This document shows, in pieces, positions 45,582 to 54,171 of a stretch of 64,000 bases of DNA (within the stretch, counting starts at the first letter, position 1; every line of letters starts with the position of its first letter). The notes under the pieces were generated by a model that was not told where the DNA came from, made no database searches, and saw only the letters and a program-made list of their open reading frames with translations. The translations under genes were made by a program, and so were the position numbers. This stretch comes from DASZIT01 sp052143315 (GTDB taxonomy: Bacteria > Actinomycetota > Acidimicrobiia > Acidimicrobiales > RAAP-2), in contig JBKQTE010000031.1 in the NCBI GenBank assembly GCA_052143315.1, forward strand, positions 1-64,000, written 5' to 3'.

Positions 45582-46843
45582 AGGCGTACCGCATCCGCGA
45601 GCAGATGAACGGCATCACCGAGCCACCTGGCAAGACGTGGTTCTGGGAGCTGGAGGCTGGGGTGATCGCTGCCGGCCGGTGCATCCAGTGCGGCACCTGC
45701 ATCGCCGCCTGCCCTTCCAACTCCATCGGCATCGACGAGGACACCGACCTCCCCGAGCTGGTCAAGATGTGCACCGGCTGTTCGCTGTGCTGGGACTTCT
45801 GCCCCCGTGGCGGCCTGCGCTACGAGGCGGCGTGGCCCCCCTCCACCCCCATGCAGGGCGAGGACGCCGACTCCTCCTTCGAGCGCGCCGACCCGTCCGA
45901 CCCGTACTGGAAGATCACCGGCGGCCCGCCAGGGGACGGGCTGGGTGCCGTGCTGGAGTCGTTCGCGGTGAGAGCCGGTGCCCGCCCCGAGCTCGCCCAG
46001 GACGGTGGCGTGGTCTCGGCCCTGCTCATCGCCGCCCTGGCCGCCGGGGACATCGACGGTGCGCTGGTGACCCGGCCGAGCGACGATCCCGACGAGCCGT
46101 GGAAGGGCGTTGCCCACCTGGCCACCACGGCCAAGGAGATCGTGGCGGCGGCCGGGAGCTACTACAACCAGACGATGGCCCTGGCCGAGCTCGACCTCTC
46201 CCGGTACGACCTCCCGCCCAAGCCGCGGATCGCAGTGGTGGGGACGCCCTGTGAGATCCAGGGCATCCGGGCCATGCAGTCCCGTCGGTGGCCGACCGGG
46301 GCCCATCGGGTGGACGCGGTGGTGCTCACCATCGCCCTGCTGTGCACCAAGAGCTTCGACTATCAGGGGCTGATGCTCCAGCTGCTACGGGACGACCGGG
46401 GCATCGACATCGAGAGGGTCTCCAAGGTGGACGTGATCCACGGTCGGATGATCGTCGAGTACCGCGACGGCGAGCTGGCGGTCGACGAGCCGGTGAAGAA
46501 CTTCCACGGTGCCGCCCTCAAGGGATGCGACGAGTGCGCCGACTTCCTGGGACGGGGCGCCGACCTGTCGGTCGGGAGCGTCGGGTCGATGGCCGGGTGG
46601 AGCAGCGTCCTGGTGCGTACCGAGCGCGGGCGCCTGGCCCTCGACAACGCTCGGGGACGGCTCGACTTCCGGCAGCTCGACAACCCGGAGGCCCTGGTCA
46701 AGCTGGACGCCTTCGACAAGCGAGTGGCCTTCGACAGCCTGCGCCGCCCGTTCGACCCCGAGGCCCCGCTGTTCATCGACTACGAGGAGCACCTCCGGTA
46801 CTACTCAGGCACCGACCGGGCGCCGATGGTGGCCGACCGGTGA
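45578..46843 (+). CDS. FrhB/FpoF-like iron-sulfur flavoprotein (F420 oxidoreductase family)
   Basis: A 421-aa protein with an N-terminal two-cluster ferredoxin domain, CIQCGTCIAACP (35-46) and CTGCSLCWDFCP (65-76). The C-terminal domain is of the coenzyme F420 hydrogenase/dehydrogenase beta family: GSYYNQTMALAE, VGTPCEIQGIRAM and a further KGCDECADFLGRGADLSVG. Family members bind FAD and pass electrons between F420H2 or ferredoxin and iron-sulfur partners. The ATG overlaps the reductase stop by 4 bp, after GGAGG. Supplying electrons to the sulfite/nitrite reductase is the inferred role; whether the donor is F420H2 or ferredoxin is not settled. Confidence 0.9.
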   Translation: MKAYRIREQMNGITEPPGKTWFWELEAGVIAAGRCIQCGTCIAACPSNSIGIDEDTDLPELVKMCTGCSLCWDFCPRGGLRYEAAWPPSTPMQGEDADSSFERADPSDPYWKITGGPPGDGLGAVLESFAVRAGARPELAQDGGVVSALLIAALAAGDIDGALVTRPSDDPDEPWKGVAHLATTAKEIVAAAGSYYNQTMALAELDLSRYDLPPKPRIAVVGTPCEIQGIRAMQSRRWPTGAHRVDAVVLTIALLCTKSFDYQGLMLQLLRDDRGIDIERVSKVDVIHGRMIVEYRDGELAVDEPVKNFHGAALKGCDECADFLGRGADLSVGSVGSMAGWSSVLVRTERGRLALDNARGRLDFRQLDNPEALVKLDAFDKRVAFDSLRRPFDPEAPLFIDYEEHLRYYSGTDRAPMVADR

Positions 46844-46897
46844 TCGGGGATCGGTGGCACCGGGCCGGTTCCCCGAGCAGCACCCGCCCCCGGTGGC

Positions 46898-46903
46898 TAC
46901 GGT
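46898..46903 (+). promoter_or_regulatory. -10-like TACGGT before the 108-aa gene
   Basis: A TANNNT hexamer ends 7 bp before the ATG at 46911 in the 67-bp gap after the FrhB-like gene; it suggests a separate, leaderless transcript. Confidence 0.4.
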
Positions 46904-46910
46904 GGGGCCG

Positions 46911-47237
46911 ATGACACTCGTCACGTTGGCCCCCGGCGCCCGTCTCGAGCTCCCCGAGGAGCCCGAAGAGCTGAGGGAGGGGCTGAGAGACGCCCTCCTC
47001 GACGGCCAGGACTGGCGGGCCGGGTTCAGCGACGATATCTGCATCGGCCTGTGGCTGTGGGGTGCGTGGCAGCCGACCCTGGAGCCGCTCGGGGTGTCAC
47101 GCGACGACTTCGTCGAGGTGGTCACCGCCTACCGCCGGGAGCTGTGGCTATGGCTGATCGGCGACCGCCCGTGGTCCCAGTACGTGGGGGGCCTGGCCGG
47201 GAGGGTCGCCCGGCGGATCCCGACCGCATCCGCCTGA
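46911..47237 (+). CDS. Hypothetical protein, 108 aa
   Basis: An acidic, soluble-looking protein with no family recognised. It is rich in Leu, Glu and Trp (LWLWGAWQPTLEPLGV, YRRELWLWLIGDRPWSQYVGG), suggesting a compact helical fold with a Trp-rich surface. It follows the sulfur cluster but has its own promoter-like hexamer, so a link to sulfur metabolism is not shown. Confidence 0.6.
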   Translation: MTLVTLAPGARLELPEEPEELREGLRDALLDGQDWRAGFSDDICIGLWLWGAWQPTLEPLGVSRDDFVEVVTAYRRELWLWLIGDRPWSQYVGGLAGRVARRIPTASA

Positions 47238-47262
47238 CCGCACCGATCGGCAGGGGTGTGTC

Positions 47263-47994
47263 GTGGAGAAGCTGATCTACCTCCTGTGGGGCGACGGTGC
47301 CGCCGACCGGGGCGACGCCCTCCGGGACCGGCTTCTGGGGGAGACGTCCGACCTGCTGCGGGCCGCCGGCGCCCGGTCGATCGGGGTCAACGTCCACGAC
47401 TCGGACGCCGGCGCCGCCCCGTCGCCGGCCCCCCCTCCCGAGGGCGAGGACCCCCACGTGGCAGAGGTGTCGGTCTGGGTCGACTGCTACGAGCGCCGGA
47501 GCGGGGTCGACGCTGCCATCGGCGCCCTCGGCCTCCGATCGGCCGCCTACCTCGTGGTGGAGTCGGTCTACGACGACTATGGCACCACGCCCCACGCCGC
47601 CCCCCGTGACTGGGAGGACGGGACCCGATCCCCGGGGGTGCTGACGGTGGCGCTGATCCACCGTCCCGAGGGTCTGGCCTACGCCGAGTGGATCCACAGG
47701 TGGCACGGCACCCAGTCACCGGTCTCCGGTGAGCTCCAGCCCCGCACGCGCTACGTGCGCAACGAGGTGGTCCGGGCGGTGACCGAGGGTGCTCCGGAGA
47801 TCCACGGCATCGTGGAGGAGGGGTGGCCCTCGGTGGGGCACGTCGCCGACCCGATGCTCTTCTTCAACGCCACGTCGCAAGAGGAGCTCGCCGCCAACGT
47901 CGGCCGCATGATGGAGAGCGTCAACGGCTGCCTCGACCTGGGCCGCCTGCGCAGCGCCACCATGAGCGAGTACCTGGTCAAATCGTTCGGCTGA
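47263..47994 (+). CDS. EthD-like dimeric alpha/beta-barrel protein
   Basis: A 243-aa protein that looks like two ferredoxin-like halves (about 1-110 and 125-243). The second half has LTVALIHRPEGLAYAEWIHRWHG and TRYVRNEVVRAVT, resembling EthD-domain proteins (small dimeric barrels often tied to cytochrome P450 or polyketide/steroid pathways). No such pathway lies nearby. The GTG start has only a weak Shine-Dalgarno sequence. It converges with the response-regulator gene. Confidence 0.7.
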   Translation: MEKLIYLLWGDGAADRGDALRDRLLGETSDLLRAAGARSIGVNVHDSDAGAAPSPAPPPEGEDPHVAEVSVWVDCYERRSGVDAAIGALGLRSAAYLVVESVYDDYGTTPHAAPRDWEDGTRSPGVLTVALIHRPEGLAYAEWIHRWHGTQSPVSGELQPRTRYVRNEVVRAVTEGAPEIHGIVEEGWPSVGHVADPMLFFNATSQEELAANVGRMMESVNGCLDLGRLRSATMSEYLVKSFG

Positions 47995-48028
47995 TCGTTT
48001 CCCCTGGGGATCGGACGGCGGAGGGTCC

Positions 48029-48655
48029 TCACTCGATCCCATGATCGGCGGCGAAGCGGATGAGCTCGTGCTTGCGACTCAGGTGGAGCTTGGCCAGGAT
48101 GTTACGGACGTGGTTCTCTACGGTCTTCTCGGCGATGAACAGCTCGCCGCCGATCTCCTTGTAGGTGTGGCCGCGGGCCACACACTGGAGCACCTCCCGC
48201 TCCCTGAGGGTAAGGGCCTGCGACCCATCGCCGGCCTGCTTGGCCAGGGTGCGGAACTCGCCGAGCACCAGGGCGGCCAGGGTCGGGGAGAAGACGGGCT
48301 CACCCACCGAGGCGCGCCGGAGCGCGGCCCGCAGCGCTTCGGGTGGAGTGGACTTGACCAGGTAGCCCACCGCCCCGGCGGCCACCGCGTCGAGGAGATC
48401 GCGCTCGGCCTCGGACACGGTCAGCATCACGATCCGGGACATGGCCCCGCAGGCCCGGACGACCGCCAGCCCACCGCCGCCCGGCATGTGCAGGTCGCAG
48501 ACGACGAGATGGGGACTGGTGGCCCTGATCACGGTGATGGCCTCGGGCGCCGAACCGGCCTCCCCGACCACCTCGAACTCCGATCCCAGGTCGGAGCGCA
48601 CGCCTGAGCGCCAGATGGGGTGGTCGTCCGCCAGCACCACCCGGATCACACCCAC
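48029..48655 (-). CDS. NarL/LuxR-family response regulator
   Basis: A 208-aa two-domain regulator: a receiver domain with the acidic pair ADDHP and the phospho-acceptor Asp in VVCDLHMPGGGG, the conserved Thr in MLTVSEAER and Lys in YLVKSTPPEAL, then a C-terminal LuxR-type helix-turn-helix (LTLREREVLQCVARG, IAEKTVENHVRNILAKL). It overlaps the 3' end of the histidine kinase gene by 10 bp, so the two are a cognate pair. GTG 48655 is the likely start; GTG 48649 is an alternative. Confidence 0.93.
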   Translation of the reverse strand: MGVIRVVLADDHPIWRSGVRSDLGSEFEVVGEAGSAPEAITVIRATSPHLVVCDLHMPGGGGLAVVRACGAMSRIVMLTVSEAERDLLDAVAAGAVGYLVKSTPPEALRAALRRASVGEPVFSPTLAALVLGEFRTLAKQAGDGSQALTLREREVLQCVARGHTYKEIGGELFIAEKTVENHVRNILAKLHLSRKHELIRFAADHGIE

Positions 48656-49779
48656 AGTCGCACCTCCGCGCCGGCACCCAGCTGTCCCGACACCTCGACC
48701 CGTCCGCCGACCTCGCCGATCCGACCCCGGATCGAGCGGGACAGCCCGATGCCCTCGGACACGGTGCCGGGGTCGAACCCCGCCCCGTCGTCCTTCACCG
48801 AGCAGAAGACCCGGGTGGGCGGAAGCCCGCCCGGAGGTGGACCTTCGTCGGCCTCGACGAAGATGGTCACCCGCGACGCCCGCCCGTGCTTCCCGGCGTT
48901 GGTGAGCGCCTCGCCCACCGCACCGGCCAGCGCCGCCTGCGTGTCGATGGGCAGGCGGGGCAGGTCGTCCATCAGTACGAGGTCGACCCGGCCACCGAAT
49001 CGGCGCTCGAACCTGGCGGCGACGTCACGGAGACGGGCCCGCAGGTCCCCCGGTCCGGTGGCGCTCCCGGCCCCGCCGGCCGACGGGCCGGCCAGGTAGC
49101 CGCGAAGCTCCCGTTGCTGGTCGCGCGCCATCGAGGCCAGGGCCGGATCCTGGCTGCGGCGCTCCACCACCGCCAGGGTCTGAAGGACGCCGTCGTGCAG
49201 GGTGCGGGCGACGTCCTCGCGGGCCCGGGCGGCGGCCACCTCGGACTCCGCCCGGCGCAGCAGGGTGGCCAGGTAGCCGAGGGCACCGCCCGCCATGCCG
49301 AAGAGCACGACGGGCGTCACGGTGCTGACCAGGTGACCACCGGTGAACAGCTGGTCGGCAACGACCCCGTTGAGGAGGGCGCCACCCGTCCTCGCCAACC
49401 CCACCACCACCCCGGCGGCCGCCCCCACCAGGGCTCCGGCGGCCGCTCCGGCGGAGAGCACGCCGGCCAGGGGCCAGGCCACACCGAGCGACTGCGAGGT
49501 GGCGAACGCCGTCCCGTGACCGAAGGCGAGGCCGCCACCGAGGAACAGCGCGCATCCGCAGGCCACCTCGACGGCGACGGGCGCAGGCCGGAGCAGGGCG
49601 TCCGGGGTCCGGCCGAGCAGGACGCTGTCCGCGGCGCTGACGGCGAGGGCGACCACCACCAGTCCGTACGCCAGCCACGGCCTCACCAAGGCCTGGCGGT
49701 CGAAGAAGAGGACGGTGGCCATCCACGCCCAGGCCAACCACCGAAACACCGAGATGCCAGCCAGCAGGCTCCGATCCAC
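48646..49779 (-). CDS. Sensor histidine kinase (HisKA_3 type)
   Basis: A 377-aa kinase with an N-terminal membrane domain of about six helices (residues ~10-175) and no large extracellular sensor, so it may sense within the membrane. The phospho-acceptor box is EDVARTLHDGVLQTLAVVERR; the ATP-binding domain has GEALTNAGKHGRAS (N-box) and DDGAGFDPG. GTG 49779 is preceded by TAGGGT at 8 bp. It is divergent from the 909-aa membrane protein. The signal and target genes are unknown. Confidence 0.92.
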   Translation of the reverse strand: MDRSLLAGISVFRWLAWAWMATVLFFDRQALVRPWLAYGLVVVALAVSAADSVLLGRTPDALLRPAPVAVEVACGCALFLGGGLAFGHGTAFATSQSLGVAWPLAGVLSAGAAAGALVGAAAGVVVGLARTGGALLNGVVADQLFTGGHLVSTVTPVVLFGMAGGALGYLATLLRRAESEVAAARAREDVARTLHDGVLQTLAVVERRSQDPALASMARDQQRELRGYLAGPSAGGAGSATGPGDLRARLRDVAARFERRFGGRVDLVLMDDLPRLPIDTQAALAGAVGEALTNAGKHGRASRVTIFVEADEGPPPGGLPPTRVFCSVKDDGAGFDPGTVSEGIGLSRSIRGRIGEVGGRVEVSGQLGAGAEVRLWV

Positions 49780-49787
49780 CGGGGCCA

Positions 49788-49793
49788 ACCCTA
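49788..49793 (-). promoter_or_regulatory. -10-like TAGGGT for the two-component operon
   Basis: A TANNNT hexamer 8 bp before the kinase GTG, inside the 133-bp divergent gap, which holds no gene. It is consistent with a leaderless message. Confidence 0.45.
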
Positions 49794-49912
49794 TCGGGGC
49801 CGGATCGTCCAGCCCCGCCGGACGGTCCGGCGGTGGGCCCTGGGGGTTCCCCAGGCGCGGATGGGGGCGAGCCCCGATGGAGGCGGCGTCGGCGTCGGCG
49901 CACCATGCCTGC

Positions 49913-52642
49913 ATGGATGCGAACCCCGACGAGACACCGTCGTTCGAAGAGCCGGCCCTGCGTTCGGCATGGTCCGGCTGGGTGACCCGGTCGGTGACCG
50001 CCGAGGCGGCCACGGCCGCCCTGGCCGTCGAGGCGGCGGTCTCCACCGTGATAGCCGGTGGATCGTCCGAAGCGGCCGTGGTGGCCGCCTTCGTCGCCGC
50101 CGGGATGCGCCCGCCCGCGGTTGCGGTGCAAGCGCTCCAGTCCGAGCGTTGGCGCCTCGAGGAGCTCCTGGGTGAGCTCCAGCGGACCGTGCCCTCCGGC
50201 CACCTGCCCACCGATGACCTCCCGGGCCAGGGCGCCGCCCCACTCCGGAGCCAGCTCCGTCGCCGGCAAGCGATCGCCGAGCAGGCCATCGCCTCGGCAT
50301 CGGCCCTCCTGCTCGACCCTCCGCGGACCGGGGCCGGCGGGCCCCTCGACCCGGGTGGCACCGACGGAGCCGGTGCGGTGAGGCGGGCCCAGGGTGTCAG
50401 AATTCTCGGGGCGACCGGTGTCTTCCTCCTGGTGACCTCGACCCTCCTCTTCGAGGTCTTCGGCGTCCCCGGCGGGGCGCACCTCGCCCGGTTCGCCGCC
50501 GTGGCCGTCCTCGAGGTCGTGCTGGCCGCCGCCGCCACGGCGTGCCGCCGCTCGGACCGCTTCCGCCCGGTCATGGAGGTGTACCTGGCGGCGGCGGCGC
50601 TGGTGCTCCCCCTGGCCATCGCCGCCGGGCTGGCCGCTGTCTCGACCGGCCACGCCATCCACCCGGCGGTGGCGCTCGCTCTCGGGGGTACGGCCTGCGC
50701 CACCGTCTACGCCTGGCTGGCTGTATCGCTGCCGTCACGCAGCTACGGCTCGCTGGCGCTGGCGGCGCTGGGGGTCGGTTGGCTGGCCGGCGTCGACGCG
50801 GTCGGCGACTTCGGCAGCGCCGGGTGGGTGGCGCCGGCGGCGGCGGTGCTGACCGGCTGCTATCTGGGCGCTGACGCCATGGCCGTGCACGGGAGGACCG
50901 CCGGGATCGACGACCCCCGATGGGCCCGGGCTGCCGAGGCGTTGACGTGGCCGGCCCCGCTGTTCGCTGCCGCCGCCGGGTCCGTCTCCGTCCTGTGGGC
51001 GACCGCCGTGGCCGTCCACGACCGCGGTGGGCGGGCCACGGCACCCTCGACGCTGGCCTTGCTGGCGCTGGTGCTCGCCCTGGCCAGCCGGCAGCCGCGG
51101 CGCCGGGCATGCCTGCCGCTGGCGGCCCTGGCCGGATCGGCGGCGGTGCTCTGGCTGGGCCCTCTGGTGTCGTGGGGGCGGTTCGGCACGGCGGTGGCAC
51201 TCGACGCCCTGGCTGTCGCCGCCCTGGCCGGCGCGCCCCTCGCCTCGGACGGATCGCGCTCCAGATGGACGTCGCGGCGGCCGAGCGACCTGGCGGTGTC
51301 GATGTGGACCCTGGCGACGTGCGAAGCCCTGGCGGTGTTGGTCCTCCCGGAGGGGCCCTCGTGGTGGGCACCCGGGGTCCTGCTGGTGGCGGCTTCTGTG
51401 CCGGCCTGGGTCGCCCATCGCTCGGGTGGCGCCGGCTGGGCCTGGGCGTCGGCGCCGTTGGCGGCGGCATCGTGGTTCATGGCGGTCTGGTCGGTGGCCT
51501 CGACGGCGGGGCTGGTCTCCGTGAGATCCCCTGGGCCTCTGGCGGTGGCCGCCATGATGGCCCCGCTGCCGTTGCTGCTGGCGGCGGTCGGTCTGGCGCT
51601 CAGGAGGCGCCACCCCGACGTGCGGATCGTCGCCTACGGATCGGCGGCCGGGCTGGCGGCGCAGGTGCTCCTCCTGACCCTCGGCGCCGGGGATCGCACC
51701 GGAGCCGGCACCGAGCTGCTCGGCATCTGGGTGCTGGCCACGGTGGTGGCGTGGGTGGAGGGCTGGACCGCCCTCGGCGCCGTCGGCGCTGGCGCATCGG
51801 CCGGGCTGGGTGGAGCGGCCCTCGTCGCCCTCGGACTGGGGCTCGGTCGCGACGCGGCGGCCATGGCCGTGCTGGTGGTGGTGCTCGCCGAATTCCTGCT
51901 GGGCATCGTGCCGCCCCCGACGGCAGGCCCGATCGGGGTGCCACCGGGCCAGGGCCACCGCACCAGCGCCCTGTTGAGCGCCGGTGCGGTGGTGCTGTGG
52001 ACGCTGGCCGGACTGACGTGGGGGGACGGTCGTCGGGTAGTGGCCGCCATGGTGGCCATCGCCGTCTGGTGGACGCTTGTGAGGGTGGAGTACCGGCGCC
52101 CCGACGGTGCCTGGTGGCTCGGCTGGGCGTCGATTGCGGTCGCCTCGTTGGCCGGTGTGCCCATCGCCGCCCTGTCCGGCACCCGTGATCCCCAATGGTT
52201 CGTCGTGGCCCCGGCCGTCGCCCTGATCGTCATCGGGCTCCGACTTCCCTCCGACCGGCGGGATGCCCACGGGGTCAGCCACGGCCGGTGGATCAGCGCC
52301 ACCGGGTCGACCGTGCTGCTGGGCACCACGGTCGTCCAGGCGCTCCCCCCCGCCCACCGGTCCACCGGCTCCATCGTGCTGCTGGTGGCCGAGGGGGCGT
52401 TGTCGGTCCTCACCGGCGTGGTGCTGCAGCGCCGGGTTCCGGTCGTCGCCGGAGCCGGGGCGGTGGCCCTCGGCGGCCTGGCGGCACTCTCCCTGGTCCC
52501 CTCCACCCTGGCGCTGTCCCTCCTCATCGGGGCCGTGGCCGTGGCGGTGCTCGGGGCGTCGACGGTACTGCTCACCGGGCACCGGCATCTGGTCCGGTGC
52601 GAGTCGGGACCGCGCCCGTCGGTGTGGAGCCGGTGGAAGTGA
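49913..52642 (+). CDS. Large polytopic membrane protein of unknown function (909 aa)
   Basis: No family was recognised with confidence. Residues ~1-160 are soluble and Ala/Glu-rich, with a helical stretch (LQSERWRLEELLGELQ) and a Gly/Pro linker. The rest is an almost unbroken series of some 20 or more hydrophobic helices with short Arg-rich loops and no recognisable catalytic motif. ATG 49913 gives the N-terminus MDANPDETPSFEEPAL; other in-frame ATGs lie upstream. It is divergent from the two-component pair, so it could be a target or partner of that system. Confidence 0.7.
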   Translation: MDANPDETPSFEEPALRSAWSGWVTRSVTAEAATAALAVEAAVSTVIAGGSSEAAVVAAFVAAGMRPPAVAVQALQSERWRLEELLGELQRTVPSGHLPTDDLPGQGAAPLRSQLRRRQAIAEQAIASASALLLDPPRTGAGGPLDPGGTDGAGAVRRAQGVRILGATGVFLLVTSTLLFEVFGVPGGAHLARFAAVAVLEVVLAAAATACRRSDRFRPVMEVYLAAAALVLPLAIAAGLAAVSTGHAIHPAVALALGGTACATVYAWLAVSLPSRSYGSLALAALGVGWLAGVDAVGDFGSAGWVAPAAAVLTGCYLGADAMAVHGRTAGIDDPRWARAAEALTWPAPLFAAAAGSVSVLWATAVAVHDRGGRATAPSTLALLALVLALASRQPRRRACLPLAALAGSAAVLWLGPLVSWGRFGTAVALDALAVAALAGAPLASDGSRSRWTSRRPSDLAVSMWTLATCEALAVLVLPEGPSWWAPGVLLVAASVPAWVAHRSGGAGWAWASAPLAAASWFMAVWSVASTAGLVSVRSPGPLAVAAMMAPLPLLLAAVGLALRRRHPDVRIVAYGSAAGLAAQVLLLTLGAGDRTGAGTELLGIWVLATVVAWVEGWTALGAVGAGASAGLGGAALVALGLGLGRDAAAMAVLVVVLAEFLLGIVPPPTAGPIGVPPGQGHRTSALLSAGAVVLWTLAGLTWGDGRRVVAAMVAIAVWWTLVRVEYRRPDGAWWLGWASIAVASLAGVPIAALSGTRDPQWFVVAPAVALIVIGLRLPSDRRDAHGVSHGRWISATGSTVLLGTTVVQALPPAHRSTGSIVLLVAEGALSVLTGVVLQRRVPVVAGAGAVALGGLAALSLVPSTLALSLLIGAVAVAVLGASTVLLTGHRHLVRCESGPRPSVWSRWK

Positions 52643-52758
52643 GGCGGCGTGACGCCGGTGCCACGACCGCCCACCCGGCTCCGACCGGCGATCACGTACG
52701 CTCTGCGTTCGGCCCGTCGACGTCTCGGGGGGTTGCCGCGACATCGGAGGAAGCACCC

Positions 52759-53850
52759 GTGGGACTGTCCATCGGCATCGTCGGTCTCCCCAACGTGGGG
52801 AAGTCCACCCTGTTCAACGCCTTGACCCACAACGAGGTGCTGGCCGCCAACTACCCGTTCGCCACCATCGAGCCCAACGTCGGGGTGGTGGCGGTCCCCG
52901 ACCGCCGTCTGGGGCGCCTGGCCGAGCTCTTCGACAGCCAGGAGATCGTGCCGGCCACCGTCACCTTCGTCGACATCGCCGGCATCGTCCAGGGCGCCTC
53001 CGAGGGCGAGGGGCTGGGGAACAAGTTCTTGGCCGCCATCCGCGAGGCCGACGCCATCTGTCAGGTGGTGAGGGTCTTCACCGATCCGGACGTGATCCAC
53101 GTCGGCGGTCGGATCGACCCGGCCGAGGACATCGCCACCATCAATACCGAGCTGATCCTGGCCGATCTCGGGACCGTCGACGGCCGGTTGGTGAAGCTGG
53201 CCAAGGAGGCCCGCAAGCAGCCCGAGCTCGCCCCGGTGCTGCAGGCCGTGGAGCGGGCCAGGTCGATCCTCGACGATGGCCGGACCATCGCCTCGGCCTC
53301 GGCCTCGGCCGTGGGCGAGGCCGACGCCGGGCTGCTGGCCGACCTCCACCTGCTCAGCGCCAAGCCGTTCATCTACGTGTTCAACGTGGACGAGGGGGTG
53401 CTCGGTGACGAGGAGCTGCGGTCCCGCCTCCAGGCGCTGGTGGCCCCGGCCCAATCGGTGGTCGTGTGCGCCCAGATCGAGGCCGAGGTGGCGGCCCTGG
53501 ACGAGGACGACGCCGCCGAGCTGCTGGCCAGCTACGGCCAGGAGCAGTCGGGACTGGTGCAGTTGGTCACGGTGGGCTTCTCCACCCTGGGGCTGCAGAC
53601 CTTCCTGACCGCCGGGCCCAAGGAGTCCCGGGCGTGGACCATCCATGCCGGGGCCACCGCGCCACAGGCGGCCGGAACCATCCACACCGACTTCGAGCGC
53701 GGGTTCATCAAAGCCGAGATCGTGAGCTACGACGACCTGGTCGAGGCCGGTTCGGTGGCCGCAGTTCGCGCCGCAGGCAAGGCACGGGTGGAAGGCAAGG
53801 AGTATGTGATGCAAGACGGCGACGTCGTCGAGTTCCGGTTCAACGTGTAG
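52759..53850 (+). CDS. ychF: Redox-regulated ATPase YchF (OLA1 family)
   Basis: A universally conserved Obg-family P-loop protein that prefers ATP and acts with ribosomes in stress responses. The 363-aa protein has GIVGLPNVGKSTLFNALT, DIAGIVQGASEGEGLGNKFL, NVDEG in the altered G4 position and a C-terminal TGS domain ending EYVMQDGDVVEFRFNV. GTG 52759 follows CGGAGGAAG. It lies just upstream of the V/A-ATPase operon, with a 321-bp gap. Confidence 0.96.
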   Translation: MGLSIGIVGLPNVGKSTLFNALTHNEVLAANYPFATIEPNVGVVAVPDRRLGRLAELFDSQEIVPATVTFVDIAGIVQGASEGEGLGNKFLAAIREADAICQVVRVFTDPDVIHVGGRIDPAEDIATINTELILADLGTVDGRLVKLAKEARKQPELAPVLQAVERARSILDDGRTIASASASAVGEADAGLLADLHLLSAKPFIYVFNVDEGVLGDEELRSRLQALVAPAQSVVVCAQIEAEVAALDEDDAAELLASYGQEQSGLVQLVTVGFSTLGLQTFLTAGPKESRAWTIHAGATAPQAAGTIHTDFERGFIKAEIVSYDDLVEAGSVAAVRAAGKARVEGKEYVMQDGDVVEFRFNV

Positions 53851-54171
53851 CGAGCGCTGCTTGCCCAGCTCGGAGGAGGGGAGGAGGTGAGCCCCGATGG
53901 CCGATCCGGGCAGCCACCAGCGCCGGCAGGCCCGTGAAGTGACGTTCGGCCCTGGGGACAGGTCGTGCCCCGGCGTACCGTGGTGCCAGACCAGATGCCA
54001 GCGGCTGTGCTGTCGGAGAAGAGGGAGTTCAGAATTGCCTTGGCGGACGATTCACAGGCCCGAGGCGACCGACTGGAGATCCCCGAGCGGGGCGACCGGC
54101 AGTTGTCGACGGTCGAGGGGTGAGCCACCTACCTGGCGTCGCCCGGCTGACGGGGCAGGGCGGGGATAGCT
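53851..54171 (+). other. 321-bp leader region before the V/A-type ATPase operon
   Basis: It contains a very strong Shine-Dalgarno-like run, GGAGGGGAGGAGGTG (about 53875-53889), just before an ATG at 53897. That ATG opens an Arg/Cys-rich 90-codon frame with doubtful coding character in its second half. TACCGT at 53976-53981 fits a -10 hexamer. A 42-codon ORF at 53995-54123 is annotated separately. No stem-loop with a T-run was seen after ychF. Confidence 0.35.
53995..54123 (+). CDS. Possible 42-aa protein at the head of the V/A-ATPase operon
   Basis: An ORF of 42 codons (MPAAVLSEKREFRIALADDS and so on) with charged, soluble composition and fairly GC-rich third positions. It lies 13 bp after the TACCGT hexamer and 48 bp before the first ATPase gene. 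No family was recognised. It could be a short operon-leader protein or chance. Confidence 0.22.
   Translation: MPAAVLSEKREFRIALADDSQARGDRLEIPERGDRQLSTVEG

Noticed and set aside
53897..54169. 90-codon Arg/Cys-rich frame before the V/A-ATPase operon
   Set aside because: It has a strong Shine-Dalgarno-like run upstream, but codon use turns poor after about 40 codons and no family is recognisable. It was kept as a finding, not called as a gene.
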